Below are positions 26,119 to 35,954 of a stretch of DNA of 62,029 nucleotides, one piece after another (the stretch's first letter is position 1; the number at the start of each line of letters is the position of its first letter). Origin of the DNA: Phoronis australis. Its lineage: Eukaryota; Phoronida; Phoronidae. A model generated the notes under the pieces. It was not told where the DNA came from and searched no databases. It saw nothing but the letters and a program-made list of their open reading frames with translations. The position numbers were made by a program, and so were the translations under genes. Where the stretch lies: assembly GCA_002633005.1 (NCBI GenBank), contig NMRA01000930.1, positions 33,858-95,886 on the forward strand, given 5' to 3'.

Positions 26119-26179
26119 GGTTGTCTGCCCCGACTTGAAATGTGCAGAAGATGTTTGGGGTACGGTGAACTACACGCAA
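26119..26179 (+). CDS. Exon 1 seen: LCCL-like domain, first part
   Basis: Acceptor TTACTGATTGCAG precedes the exon and GTAGGT follows. The first base completes a codon begun in an unseen upstream exon; the rest reads VVCPDLKCAEDVWGTVNYTQ and ends on a codon boundary. The two cysteines followed by VWGT.NYT match the start of LCCL domains (pattern C...C......VWGT..Y). NYT is a possible N-glycosylation site. The exon is short (61 bases) and is accepted because the next exon continues the same domain in frame. Confidence 0.7.
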
Positions 26180-26570
26180 GTAGGTATTAACAGTTAAGTC
26201 TTCGTCACAGCATTGATTCTACTACTGATTAACTAGCATTAACTTATGGTTGAAACATAATACTGAAAAACATTTCTGTACAAGGCATGCATTCCTTACA
26301 AATAATACGTTATGTCGTGGTTATATGGCATCTCCAGCCTCGTGTTGTTTCTTGCTAAATTGATTAAGCTAATATGGTCGTTGAATAGATTCCGACATGA
26401 TTTCCATGCCACTAAAACAACAGCCTGCCCTTACCTGATTATAGCCATTGAACGACAGTGAACTATTCTGTCTTGCCGCCCTCGCCCCCTCTCTTCCACG
26501 CTCGCACCTTCCCATACGTTGGTCGTACTTCCCATATAACATATTCTAGTGTTTGTCTTTATTAATGAAG

Positions 26571-26716
26571 GATTCGAGCATTTGTGCCGCCGCATGGCAC
26601 GATGGTCGCATAAAGCCTTGGAGCACGAACGCTAGGGACAGAACAGTTACTTGGTCATCGGGAACAAGGATGTCTGTTATCCTTGGTACTACCAGATATG
26701 GAAAATCATCAAAACA
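26571..26716 (+). CDS. Exon 2 seen: LCCL-like domain, core
   Basis: It starts after ATTAATGAAG and ends before GTATGT. The protein begins DSSICAAAWHDGRI, the diagnostic LCCL core (pattern SxICxAAxHxGxI), then a strand-like TVTWSSGTRMSVILG and RYGKSSK. LCCL domains are modules of about 100 residues found in secreted and surface proteins such as cochlin and DCBLD proteins. The usual GSxxNG turn near the domain end is replaced by GKSSKQS, so this is a divergent member. The exon begins on a codon boundary, matching the end of the previous one, and ends after the second base of a codon. Confidence 0.75.
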
Positions 26717-26871
26717 GTATGTTTTAAACTTAGATATTCCTACTATTGTGTTCTAGAATTCGCTTTTCATGTGTCTGAAATTCCATTAGTTCATAGATTT
26801 AGTAAAAGACATTTCTTCCATCGTTTGTTCGCAAATTATAGAGCATTTTATGAATCTTTTTTAATCAACAG

Positions 26872-26926
26872 AAGCCCGAAATATTTATTTTGTGGATACT
26901 ATGATTATGCAAAATGCAATAGACTG
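26872..26926 (+). CDS. Exon 3 seen: LCCL-like domain end or linker
   Basis: TTTTTTAATCAACAG is a good acceptor and CTG/GTACGT a good donor. The first base completes the split codon of the previous exon; the rest reads SPKYLFCGYYDYAKCNRL and ends on a codon boundary. This 55-base piece is the only one I found between its neighbours that satisfies both phases, which is the main reason to accept it. Two cysteines could close the LCCL-like fold. Confidence 0.55.
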
Positions 26927-26985
26927 GTACGTCGAATCTACGTATGGCGAGATAGATGCAATGAATGCTCTTTGTGGACTTTCAG

Positions 26986-27061
26986 GCGCCACTATTTTTC
27001 TTTGTTGGTAGACACAGCGGTATCTATGAAACAAGTTTCTTCACCAGTGAACGCGTGGCAG
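26986..27061 (+). CDS. Exon 4 seen: linker before first Ig domain
   Basis: Acceptor TGGACTTTCAG, donor G/GTAAGT. It reads APLFFFVGRHSGIYETSFF then TSERVA and ends after the first base of a codon that is completed by AA at the start of the next exon. It begins on a codon boundary, matching the previous exon. No domain is recognised; SGIYET followed by SF could be the end of a degenerate Ig-type strand pair. The donor is followed in the intron by a long (GA)n run. Confidence 0.6.
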
Positions 27062-27085
27062 GTAAGTTTTTATGTGGAGAGGGAC

Positions 27086-27087
<2 letters not shown>

Positions 27088-27139
<52 letters not shown>
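27088..27139 (+). repeat. (GA)n microsatellite in intron
   Basis: About 52 bases of pure GA repeat, starting 26 bases after the donor site of the preceding exon. Confidence 0.95.
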
Positions 27140-27141
<2 letters not shown>

Positions 27142-27457
27142 CGGACTGACGGAGGGACGGACGGTCGCAGGGAGAGGGGTACCGATGACCTGGACATTGG
27201 CTACAGAAAAAGTGGAAAAAGTGGACGATTATATACTAAGTGACATGGAGTACATATGTTTAATCTGGCCATTTGCGAGCTAGCATTTCCTCCTAACTTG
27301 CACCGCTACGGTGTTAAGATGGATATCTCGAAATGAACTGATCAGCACGAACAAACTGGTCGGAAATATATTCACCATTGTATTATTGAATATATTTCTT
27401 CAAATGACTATTGACACTTTTCTCGTGCTACACTATATACATACTGATTTACTTCAG

Positions 27458-27724
27458 AAACTCTGTACGACATTAGCACTCTTGTGGATCCTACAGCGGA
27501 GACCATTTCATGCTTCGGCCGCGGCAACGCCGATCCAAGTGGCAATACAAAGCTAGTGATTGGAGTATTCGTACCAACATTAACACAGAAGCTTTATCTT
27601 GCAATCCCCGTGAAGTCTGGACTATCTCGCAGATACATTAAGATTGGAGCATACTTTTGCACAGCTAGTGACAAGAAAAATCTCTATTCACGTGTTGTCA
27701 GCGTGGCTCAGAAGACAGGTGGCA
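27458..27724 (+). CDS. Exon 5 seen: Ig-like domain 1
   Basis: Acceptor GATTTACTTCAG, donor A/GTAAGT; 267 bases, codons split after the first base at both ends. The translation contains TISCFGRG early and KIGAYFCTASD late. This is the paired cysteine plus YxC signature of an Ig fold, with about 50 residues between. No typical core tryptophan is seen between them, so the domain is divergent. The position directly before a second Ig domain and EGF modules is as in Tie-like receptors. The following intron is only about 280 bases. Confidence 0.7.
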
Positions 27725-28003
27725 GTAAGTCAAACGGCAGATTGCCGAATGAAAACGATTCCAATTAAGCTTGTTGTGTAATAATTGTAACACTAAGATA
27801 TCACATCTCGCGCCCACAAAAGTGAAAAATAACTGAAATCCAACGCAAAAAGATAAGATCATGTTTCATTCTATTTAACATTCATTACAAACGTATTAAT
27901 TATGATTTAAATTTCAGATCCTCTTATATAACCTGAAAAGCATTATACTCTTTCTCTCGTTAAATAGTGGAAATCTCAATTTCATTACTTTTATCCACCA
28001 AAG

Positions 28004-28249
28004 TTCCGTTCATTCCTGACAAAGTTACCATACGAGCAAGCGTTGGGGACAGTGTGACGCTCAGTCTGCCTAGTATAGGTTTCCATTGCCAAAGAAAGAA
28101 ATTGTGGCGCAAAGACGGTGTCCCTATGTCATCCTGGACTGGAATACTTCAACTGAACCTGACGGTAGATATCAGACACACTGGCGTTTACAGTGTTTAC
28201 TGTGAAGGATTTGAATCGTGGTATGCAATGATACGCCTGATAGTGCGAG
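28004..28249 (+). CDS. Exon 6 seen: Ig-like domain 2
   Basis: Acceptor TATCCACCAAAG, donor G/GTAAAG; 246 bases, codons split after the first base at both ends. The protein shows VTIRASVGDSVTLSL (first sheet), FHCQRKKLWRKDG (cysteine and core tryptophan), LQLNLTVDIRHTGVYSVYCE (the D.G.Y.C-type strand) and a final IRLIVR. The IRLIVR ending directly before an EGF module is a feature I recall from Tie-like invertebrate proteins. LNLTV carries a sequon. An alternative acceptor at 27966/27967 would add 12 residues in the same frame; I prefer 28003/28004 for its pyrimidine-rich context. Confidence 0.75.
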
Positions 28250-29235
28250 GTAAAGTATATGCCCTGACGACAATGAATACCACTAATTTGAATGTGTAGA
28301 AAAATCTTACACGTGTACTTTGTGAGCTAAAATCGTATTATGAAAAAAATCATGTCGTATTTAACTCCAGAAGGTTGGCAAATCACTTTTCGTATAATGA
28401 CGTGTAACGCTATTTGGAGAGGCGACCCGTGAACTCCCCCATTTCGCTCTCGAAATATCATCAGCTCTACTCAAAGTTGTACGACTCATCAGAGCATGAA
28501 GGCAATACTTCAAAAGTGGTATGCGAAGTCTCATGCAAGCTAACATGAAATTCACAACTTATAGACATGGTTTTTAAGTTTGCATGAAACTTAAAAGGCT
28601 ACTGTTCTTTTAAGATTCAGCTCCATCTGTACATGAACACCGTTACGAAGTCTGGGTTATTGGTATCTAACTTGTGTTTGAGAGCTCAGAATTAGATTCT
28701 AATAGTATTGAAAACTTTGGTATAGCAAAAAGTATCTCTTTAAGCCAAGCCTTGGGTCTCACCTAGACAACCACCCAGAAGGGTGAAATACACAGTTTGA
28801 AAACGTTAATTGTCACTAATAGGTAATTTTCGATAGAAAATGGAATCATGAAATTAAAGTAAGGAATTCAGCAAGTATTGTGAAAATCTTTTTTGATGTT
28901 CACAACCACGTACCATCTAGTGGGTCATATGTGCTCATTTCTCGAGAAGCATCATCCTTTGATAAATTCTTATTTCATTGTGGTGTTATAAATCTGCGCG
29001 TTGATTTGGTATAATTAAGAATTATTAGCCTTTAAACACGCAAAATATTGGTAGCATCAAATCAAAAAAGGTGTGTCCCCACCTGTGCTAAAACCCGGGA
29101 CTTTTTGCTAGCACTGCAGATGCTCTTGTTAATTAAACTATTGAACCGCGGTCGCAGGCTTAACTACAGGTCACGTGATGTGACCAACATTTTGCGAGTA
29201 AAAGATTGATAATTCTTACTCAATTTGTATTTCAG
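28250..29235. other. Intron with a SINE fragment
   Basis: Between Ig domain 2 and EGF module 1. Apart from the tRNA-like repeat at about 29066-29150 nothing is recognised. The minus frame 28361-28555 is without domain. Confidence 0.5.
29066..29150 (-). mobile_element. tRNA-derived SINE fragment
   Basis: On the minus strand the segment reads TTCAATAGTTTAATTAACAA then GAGCATCTGCAGTGCTAGC, later GTCCCGGGTTTTAGC, then GGTGGGGACACACC and a T-rich tail. The GAGCATCTG...GTCCCGGGTTT layout is that of the box A and box B halves of a tRNA gene, here decayed. A functional tRNA is excluded by the degenerate box B and poor pairing. Confidence 0.45.
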
Positions 29236-29367
29236 TTTGTCCTCGTGGAACATTTGGTGGCCGATGTCAACATCCGTGTCCAAATTGCGTGAATGGTGGA
29301 GTCTGCCACGATATCACCGGGGAATGTATTTGTCCGCCGGGATTTAATGGGACGACGTGTGAGGAAG
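29236..29367 (+). CDS. Exon 7 seen: EGF-like module 1
   Basis: Acceptor TTTGTATTTCAG, donor G/GTAATA; 132 bases, codons split after the first base at both ends. It encodes one full eight-cysteine module: CPRGTFGGRC, then CPNCVNGGVC, then GECICPPGFNGTTC. The G.FG..C opening and C.CPPGF.G..C closing are characteristic of the EGF repeats in Tie-like and MEGF-like proteins. FNGTT contains a sequon. Confidence 0.9.
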
Positions 29368-31139
29368 GTAATATTTCTTAAACTTACTACCAAGGCCAGG
29401 TCACACGCGAGATACGACCAGGTTACGGTATACTTGCGACTAATATAATGAAGAACTGCAAGATGCTACTGATCACTACTTGAAAAATTGGCCGTATGTT
29501 GTTTTTGGACATGTTCAGAATGCAGCTGCAACCGATGCTTCCGTTACCTGAACAATTTCAGCACATTAGTACACGTAGACTGTTTGGCGTGGCGCTAGTG
29601 ATGCCATCTTTCAGTTTTCTAGGATGGGGTGTGCAAATTATGACCAACAAATCACTGTCGATGGGCCCAAAATATCAACTGTTCTAACAAGTCGTGTATT
29701 CAGTGGGAAATTATTGATAATTCGCTTTTTATCTTCTGGGCCCAATTTTTCACGTTCTAAGAAAACGGTAGGGAGAAACGAGAGTCACAAAATAGCTGAT
29801 TTACACAGTGCAGGTCCAAGGCTTAAGAAACGTAGGTAACATTGGAATTAAAGTTAGTTAAGTTTGAACTGCTACTGATTGTGTGTGCTGGTAAATTTCG
29901 GGGACAGGCACCAGAAGATACAGGCGCATCGTTACATCTTCGGAAGATTTTCCAAATATTGGCCCATATATTTATTTCTGAGTCATAAGTAAATGTTTCT
30001 ACGTTTGCATGGCTTTCCAAAATTGACAGTGGCAGCAGATGTCAATCAAAGCTTTGTGGAAAGGAGGACACGATACTCTCAGTACTTTTTCTTTGCTTGC
30101 ATATGCAAAACAAACTTAGCTAACGGTATCAATGGTGTCATCGTTGGTGCTCATCCATTAAAAGTGGTCTAAACAGTCCTGTTAAATGGGCATATCCCAA
30201 ACCCAAGGGAAACTAGGTCGCAAGCTCGTAGCATAGAGACTGATAGACACATGTTCATGCAGGCGTATCCATTATTCACTTTGTTTTTCTTTCTTATACA
30301 GTAATAAAGATAATGGTACATGTAACCATTTATCGGTAACCCGCTGATGTGCGCCCACAGAACGGCATCCGTGCGACCTGCATTGTTATATGACAAAAAT
30401 TTCAGTGTGATGTAATGGTTTCATTTTTACTTGTTTTGATCAATGATCTCGATAGCCAAAACTTAACTTTCACAACCAGCTTTAACACCCACACGTGTAT
30501 AGTACACACACTATAATCAATTTACAGGTGGGAAACTAAAGTGTCCTATCCATCTAGCTCGATGTCGACCAAGACCAAAGGTTCCGTTGTATAAATTTCT
30601 TGTGTAATAAATACTGCACTGATGTGTTTTCTATGTTTTGCAAGTCAGAGTTTCCATGAGTATTAGATAATGAAACACTTACATGTAAGTTCACCGATAG
30701 CTTACGTAAAATAAGTTGACATTTTCGTAGTCTGTATTTCAAATTCATAGCACCACTGCAATTACCCCTTTTGAAATCCTGGATCTGCTAGTGGTTTACA
30801 CCTGATGCCCAGATTAACCAATGTCATTCCTAGCCCTTTGTAGTATTTTTATGTACATCTCGAATTCATATTGTGTTAGTGATGTCCTATAATCACGGTT
30901 GGAATCTTCAGGTCCATTCTCACAGCCCCGGTGATAATTGTAAATACAACTGGCTGAAACGTTGCTTCAAGAACTGTTGAGTGGAGGTTGGCGAAAACAC
31001 TCCTGTAGAAATAGCAATAGCCAATATACGTTTTCTGTGCATTGAGTAGTTAGCCAAAAATGTAAGATTTCTCAAAGTTACACGCTTGGGCGCGCCCTAA
31101 AATATTGACTTGGCACTGCGTAATGAGTGCAACATGTTC
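29368..31139. other. Intron part, no gene
   Basis: Start of a 6-kb intron. Near 30755-30795 a CCCC..TGAAATCCTGGATCTGC stretch matches the repeat end seen at 1545-1583 and 61965-62029. Other short open frames have no domain. Confidence 0.45.
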
Positions 31140-31749
31140 AACAGAAGGTTCAGGTATTCTGTGAAAGTCACAAAAATATCTAGTTCCGAATGAGTTTCAT
31201 CATGTTCCAGAGCCCTTTCATTATGCCTGAAGGGCGTGAGCCAAGCATCGTCGCAGGCCCCTCCAAGTCAGCTTCAGGGACCTGTAACTCCTCCAAAATT
31301 GCACTGAGATCCGAATCGATAGAATCTGCATTATTGTGACTGTTGTGTTAGTTTCCCCGTCACTTTTGAGTGGCAATTCCAGCTAGTTTTCGCTGAGTCC
31401 ATGAACACTTCCTCAAGAAACTGGTCAATAGTCACCTTACCACGTTTGGCACCAGCCAAGATAAAACTTGCGTAAACTTTCAAATATCTCGGAAACAAAT
31501 AACCACAGCCATATGTTGTAAATCAGAAAAATGTACTGGAAACTATGAACTGTGGAATGCGCATGCTCACATATATAAACAGCATACGGGGTTTTCACAA
31601 TTTCTGAATGAAAAACACCAGTGTCCTGGTGTGAGTACATTCTCCTAGCACAGCCTAGCCATAGTTAATTATAGGCGATTGAGTACACCCGACGCATTTT
31701 AATAGGATAATAGGCTTGTCGGTTGACCTCGTCTAGTGCAGGATAAGGG
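31140..31749 (-). mobile_element. piggyBac-like remnant, copy 2
   Basis: About 500 bases (31150-31660) repeat 24790-25330 in the same orientation, including the same transposase N-terminal region on the minus strand. The right end GCAGGATAAGGG at 31738-31749 is the exact complement of the CCCTTATCCTGC end of copy 1; a TTAA does not follow. Together the two copies show one left and one right end of the same family. It sits within the intron between EGF modules 1 and 2. Confidence 0.5.
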
Positions 31750-33888
31750 AGCACTAGCCGCAAGAACGTTAATGTAATTCAGATTTCGAGCTTTGAAAAA
31801 TCTTAACGATCTTGTTGACATCGTTTTTTGTTACTCATAAATGTTTAGAACTTTGTTGGTTTGTTAATGGGAGCGTGACAGTAATGGCGAACAGGACGAC
31901 CTATATCAGCAAAGTGAGTGGTTTCACTCAGAGCATGCACGACTCACATGTCGCTGTCCACAAATGTTTTAATATATATGTACTCTACAAAGGCTCAGCT
32001 TCCACATGTAGTATGTTACTTTTCTGAGTGGTTCCGAAGCCATAAACTAGCCACATATTTCGAGGGGGGAGTTTTCTGTGAAGAAGTTAGGTATTTTAAA
32101 TAAAATTATTTTAGGTGTTGACCATTCCACCTAAGAGTAAAACTAAGCTATATTTCAAAAAAATCCGTGACATATCATGTTCCCGCATCTGCCTGACTTT
32201 CTCATACAGTGACTCTTAATAAAAAAACTTTTCCCACACATGTCCAGCAACTCAGATTAGCCTTTCGATTGAACAAGTCGCGAAATTTTGAGGTCTTTTT
32301 GGAGTTAAATTCTATTTCAAAAACTCTGGCTTTTACAGTACTTTTTAGATTCGCAATAAACTTGGCTCTCGCATTGAAAAAGGCAAACTTCACAATAATA
32401 GGCCTCGGTTTAAGTTAGTCGAGGTTGAAGACTCGGGGTGTGCGCCAAGGCCATGATTAAGACTAATGTCCGTGATATCAATATCTGCTCTCTCACGCCT
32501 AGCAAGAGAAAGTACAATCCGTGCTCTCAGCTATTTTCTCTTCATAACCGCTTACTATTAGACTTTTTTCGAAGACCGAAAGCTTGTCATTCATGAAGCA
32601 TAACTTCAAGGTTTTCATCCCGAGCTCAAAATGACTCTTCTCGGCGGCAGCCTAATTTCACAAAATGTCAATCTCACGGGCTTTTAGCCGCACACAAATG
32701 GCAGTAAATTGAGCAGAGATGAACTACCGTAGGAGTTCCGTTGACTTCGCGATCTACGAGCGCGACTTTTATTCCTTGCTAATGTCGAATCCAGACTTTG
32801 GCCCGGGACCTGTGCCAGCTGCGGTCTTTCTTGACGACAGAGGTGTAAGTGTAGTCTGTTTCAATGGCTTGGCATTCGGTGTAGAAGCCATTATTTCATC
32901 ACTGTCCTTACTAGCTCGTCGTTTGTAGGCTATATCCAGATTGACCCTTCGAAGAACACAAATTCCTTTCGAAAGGGTGGAAACTTCCTCTGTTACAATA
33001 CACTTGTTTTCTCGGCAATACCCGGTAGCTCATAGTAAATTATGAAAAATATGTCTTGCTATACAGAATAAGGAGACATGCTTTACTTCATGAGAGACAT
33101 TAACTGGTGATCACGTTGAATTGTGTTTCAGTGGCAGAGAACAACTTTGAATAATGCAATTTAGTCTGCATTTCGCGCTCCAGGCCTTTTTAAAAGTGGT
33201 AGATGAAGTCGGTCTTCTCAAAAGGCGTAACTTAACTCGCCCAAAGACAGATTTGGTAGCCATTGTGATTTAGCATATTTCATAATGAATTTTTAAACTT
33301 GTTCCACACTGTTGATGATTGAAGTTAGTATTACGGCATGATATTGTTTCATGATCGGGTCCCAGTTTTGAAGAGCTCAAAGGGGATATTGTTTCGAAAG
33401 ACCATAATTGTTTGGGAAAAAGACCGCTTCACCTTAATTTAGCTTCGAAAGTCACGATGCCGTAATTCATATGCTAATAATCAGTGTACTCATCTTTGAT
33501 ACACCGGAATATTAGTCGCCAATGAGAAAATAGACGTGTCGATAAACGTGATATCGCAAAGTTCGCGTCGATCAGGTAGAGAGCTTACATCACATTTTGG
33601 TACCGCACACTTGCACTTTTGGGATTGAGGGCGCACCATTTTCTAGCATAGCAATGCATTGGATCTAGGTACAAATAGTAAAAAAGTGTGTAGGTGACCT
33701 GATGCCATTTACGTTGCATCAGACGTTTGGGTCCATTGCACAAAACACCTGAGCTAAAAACACGAGAACACCATTGTGGATCTTAGGGAAGGAAGTTCTC
33801 TAGACTGTCGGTCTCGTTTAAGATAACAGACAGACATTTGCATGTTTATGTTGTAGGCACGTAACAGTGCCATCCAGTAGGTTGGTCC
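31750..33888. other. Intron part, no gene recognised
   Basis: About 2.1 kb without a supportable feature. A plus frame at 32719-32928 is open but has no domain or partner exon, and no obvious tandem or inverted repeats stand out. Confidence 0.45.
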
Positions 33889-35215
33889 TTAGCTTATGAA
33901 AAGCTGGGCCTTAACCAGATTTTTAGGGGTTTCAACGTCAGTACCACACTCGGGGCACACTGGGCTTCCCATACGATTATGCACAATAATGTATCTGTGT
34001 CGGGATGGGTAACAGTGGCCCGTCAAAATTTGAATGGCGTATCTTATGCCTAATCTATAAAGACTCAAAAGGTTCAAAAACGTTCAGAAATTTTCCTTGG
34101 TTTCCCTGAAGCGGTTAAGCGATGCTCACTGGGCTGCTTGCTAGATAAGTCCGTGGGTTTAGGGCATACTGGACCGTGAATTTCGCGTCGATCAGTACTG
34201 CAAGGGTCAATACTATGAAAATGAAATCCCCAGAGTGATAGCACTTCGCGGTGTAACAACTCACCCACTAATCCATCATCATGGGCGCGTGATAGGAGAC
34301 CGGTGAATAACTTAAAAAACGCAAAAAGATGCAGTTTGGCGTTACACAATCAACTGTGGGCGAAGACTGCGAAAAATAGCTGCATGCACAAAATGACTAC
34401 AGCGTTATATTGACCGGGAAGCAACCAATCTAATACAACTTGTTAACGTCACGAGTCAAATTAAAGATCAAATGTAAAGAAAACTTTCACGTTTTTCATC
34501 CAAAACTTGTTGCATTGTCCATAATCCACTGTTTACTATTACCGCTTGCCTTCAACCTTCGAATTAGTGGTGTTACACAACCGACGTGAACTCGTGTAAC
34601 CGAGACAGGTTAATGTATTTGTCCCTGTGCTAAGACGAATATGCATCGACACGCGAAGTGGTATCAGCCTGACAATCTATTACGCAACTGCTCCTCTAGC
34701 CTAAAAATAACAGCCGACCAGCTGGTCGGCTGATGGCCGGTCGGCTGAAGAGTCTCCTGGGGAGTCGCCTTATGAGTCGGCACTGCGGGCGGCTGCCGGT
34801 CGACGGCCAGTCGTCGACCAATTTCCGACCGGGCGGACAAAAATTCGTGTTGTGTGCTGTACCCAGTTGCGTACATGTATACTTATCTTGCAGCATCTGT
34901 AGGTAATGGGATTGCAGGTTAGGTACATAATGCAGAACCCTGGCTCATATGTTTGCAAATCATTGCCGTAAATTTCCACATCGCCCTGACCCAGTGTATT
35001 GGAGATTCTTCCAACTGCAAGCTTGTTGATCTCATTATATCAAGCAATAACACGACCAGAGTAGACCTTTGATTCCTTTAGTACTCTTATTGCTACCTGG
35101 CTATCTGAAAAGATGCTAATTAGCTGATTGCTAGGTTGGTGTCATATTGTCGCGCTAGTTGAGCAGCTCTGTTAATTGCAGTGACCTCTGCCTGGAACAC
35201 CGTGGCAAGATTGCC
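33889..35215 (-). pseudogene. Non-LTR retrotransposon 3' end with RNase H
   Basis: Read on the minus strand. At about 35190 TVFQAEVTAINRAAQLA matches the glutamate motif of RNase H. At about 35100 FSDSQVAIRVLKES matches the SDSQ aspartate motif, then DVEIYGNDL stands where the later GxxxxxGN motif belongs. Downstream, ILTGHCYPSRHRY and then CPECGTDVETPKN (33889-34077) match the C-terminal region of elements with RNase H such as the I/Jockey-like groups. Stops, shifts and a GC-rich insertion at 34660-34860 break it. Only the 3' part is present, as expected for a 5'-truncated LINE. It lies in a host-gene intron, antisense to the gene. Confidence 0.6.
34711..34850. repeat. GC-rich palindromic GTCGGC cluster
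   Basis: A perfect 22-bp palindrome (CAGCCGACCAG plus its complement) at 34711-34732 is followed by repeated GGTCGGCTG, GGCCGGTCGG and GTCGACGGCCAGTCGTCGAC. This is a local GC island within AT-rich LINE sequence, so probably a separate insertion. Confidence 0.65.
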
Positions 35216-35422
35216 AATAGTTAGTGCAAATCAGATGGTTTTGTCACTCACAACAAGTTATTTGTTTTAGGTACATGAGATCCAAAAGTGCACTATACAA
35301 TTGCATGTTTACGTGAAAATGAAATATATTCCCAAATGCTACGATATACATGTAACTGGGATTGGTAAAGTGTTATTTTATCGGTGTACAGTTTATGTTT
35401 CCTTCAATGTATTTATTTGTAG

Positions 35423-35572
35423 CATGTGACTCTAACCATTTTGGTAAAGAATGCACGGCAGTCTGCGACGTGAAACAGCCAGAAAATGGTTGCAAGGCCA
35501 AGACCATCTGCACGCTTGACCCTTACGGATGTTCTTGTGCGGCAGGCTTCCATGGATTCAATTGTGACCAAG
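35423..35572 (+). CDS. Exon 8 seen: EGF-like module 2
   Basis: Acceptor TTATTTGTAG, donor G/GTACGA; 150 bases, codons split after the first base. The module has eight cysteines: CDSNHFGKEC, then C, then NGCKAKTIC, then DPYGCSCAAGFHGFNC. The NxFG..C...C and LDPYGCSCAAGF features are what I recall of the second EGF module of Tie-like receptors, different in kind from module 1. This supports the family assignment. Confidence 0.9.
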
Positions 35573-35954
35573 GTACGAGTGATATGCAGCATGGGAAACA
35601 AAAACTATGGTTTCAACGAAATAATATCCTTCATCAGACCAGACAGAGCTTGGTTCCCTCATTTAAGCGATTCAATTGCCACGATCTCAGTTTCACGAAC
35701 CACACAGCAACAGTATTCATCATATATTCATCGAATTAATGCGTTGGTAAAAACTAAACTGGTTGGTGATAATTACAGTTTATTAAGAAAATGCATTCAT
35801 TAACCATACTTAAAATTAAAGTTTGAAGTAGGACTCGTACCACTCTCGTGACTGTACTGGTAGCTCCTTGTAACTGTAGAGTTCGGGTGTAAAATCGCAA
35901 GAAAATGAAATGTGGTACACGGTAAAATGGTTTATAAGAACAAAACTGCATCTC

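Noticed and set aside
26651-27283. 210-codon open frame over the LCCL region
   Set aside because: It runs in the wrong frame through two exons, an intron and a (GA)n run giving an artificial Arg/Glu stretch; the spliced model explains the region better.
29066-29150. A functional tRNA gene
   Set aside because: Box B is degenerate and no cloverleaf pairing is maintained; a SINE fragment fits better.
32719-32928. 69-codon plus frame within an intron
   Set aside because: Open but without domain, neighbouring exon of matching phase or conservation evidence.
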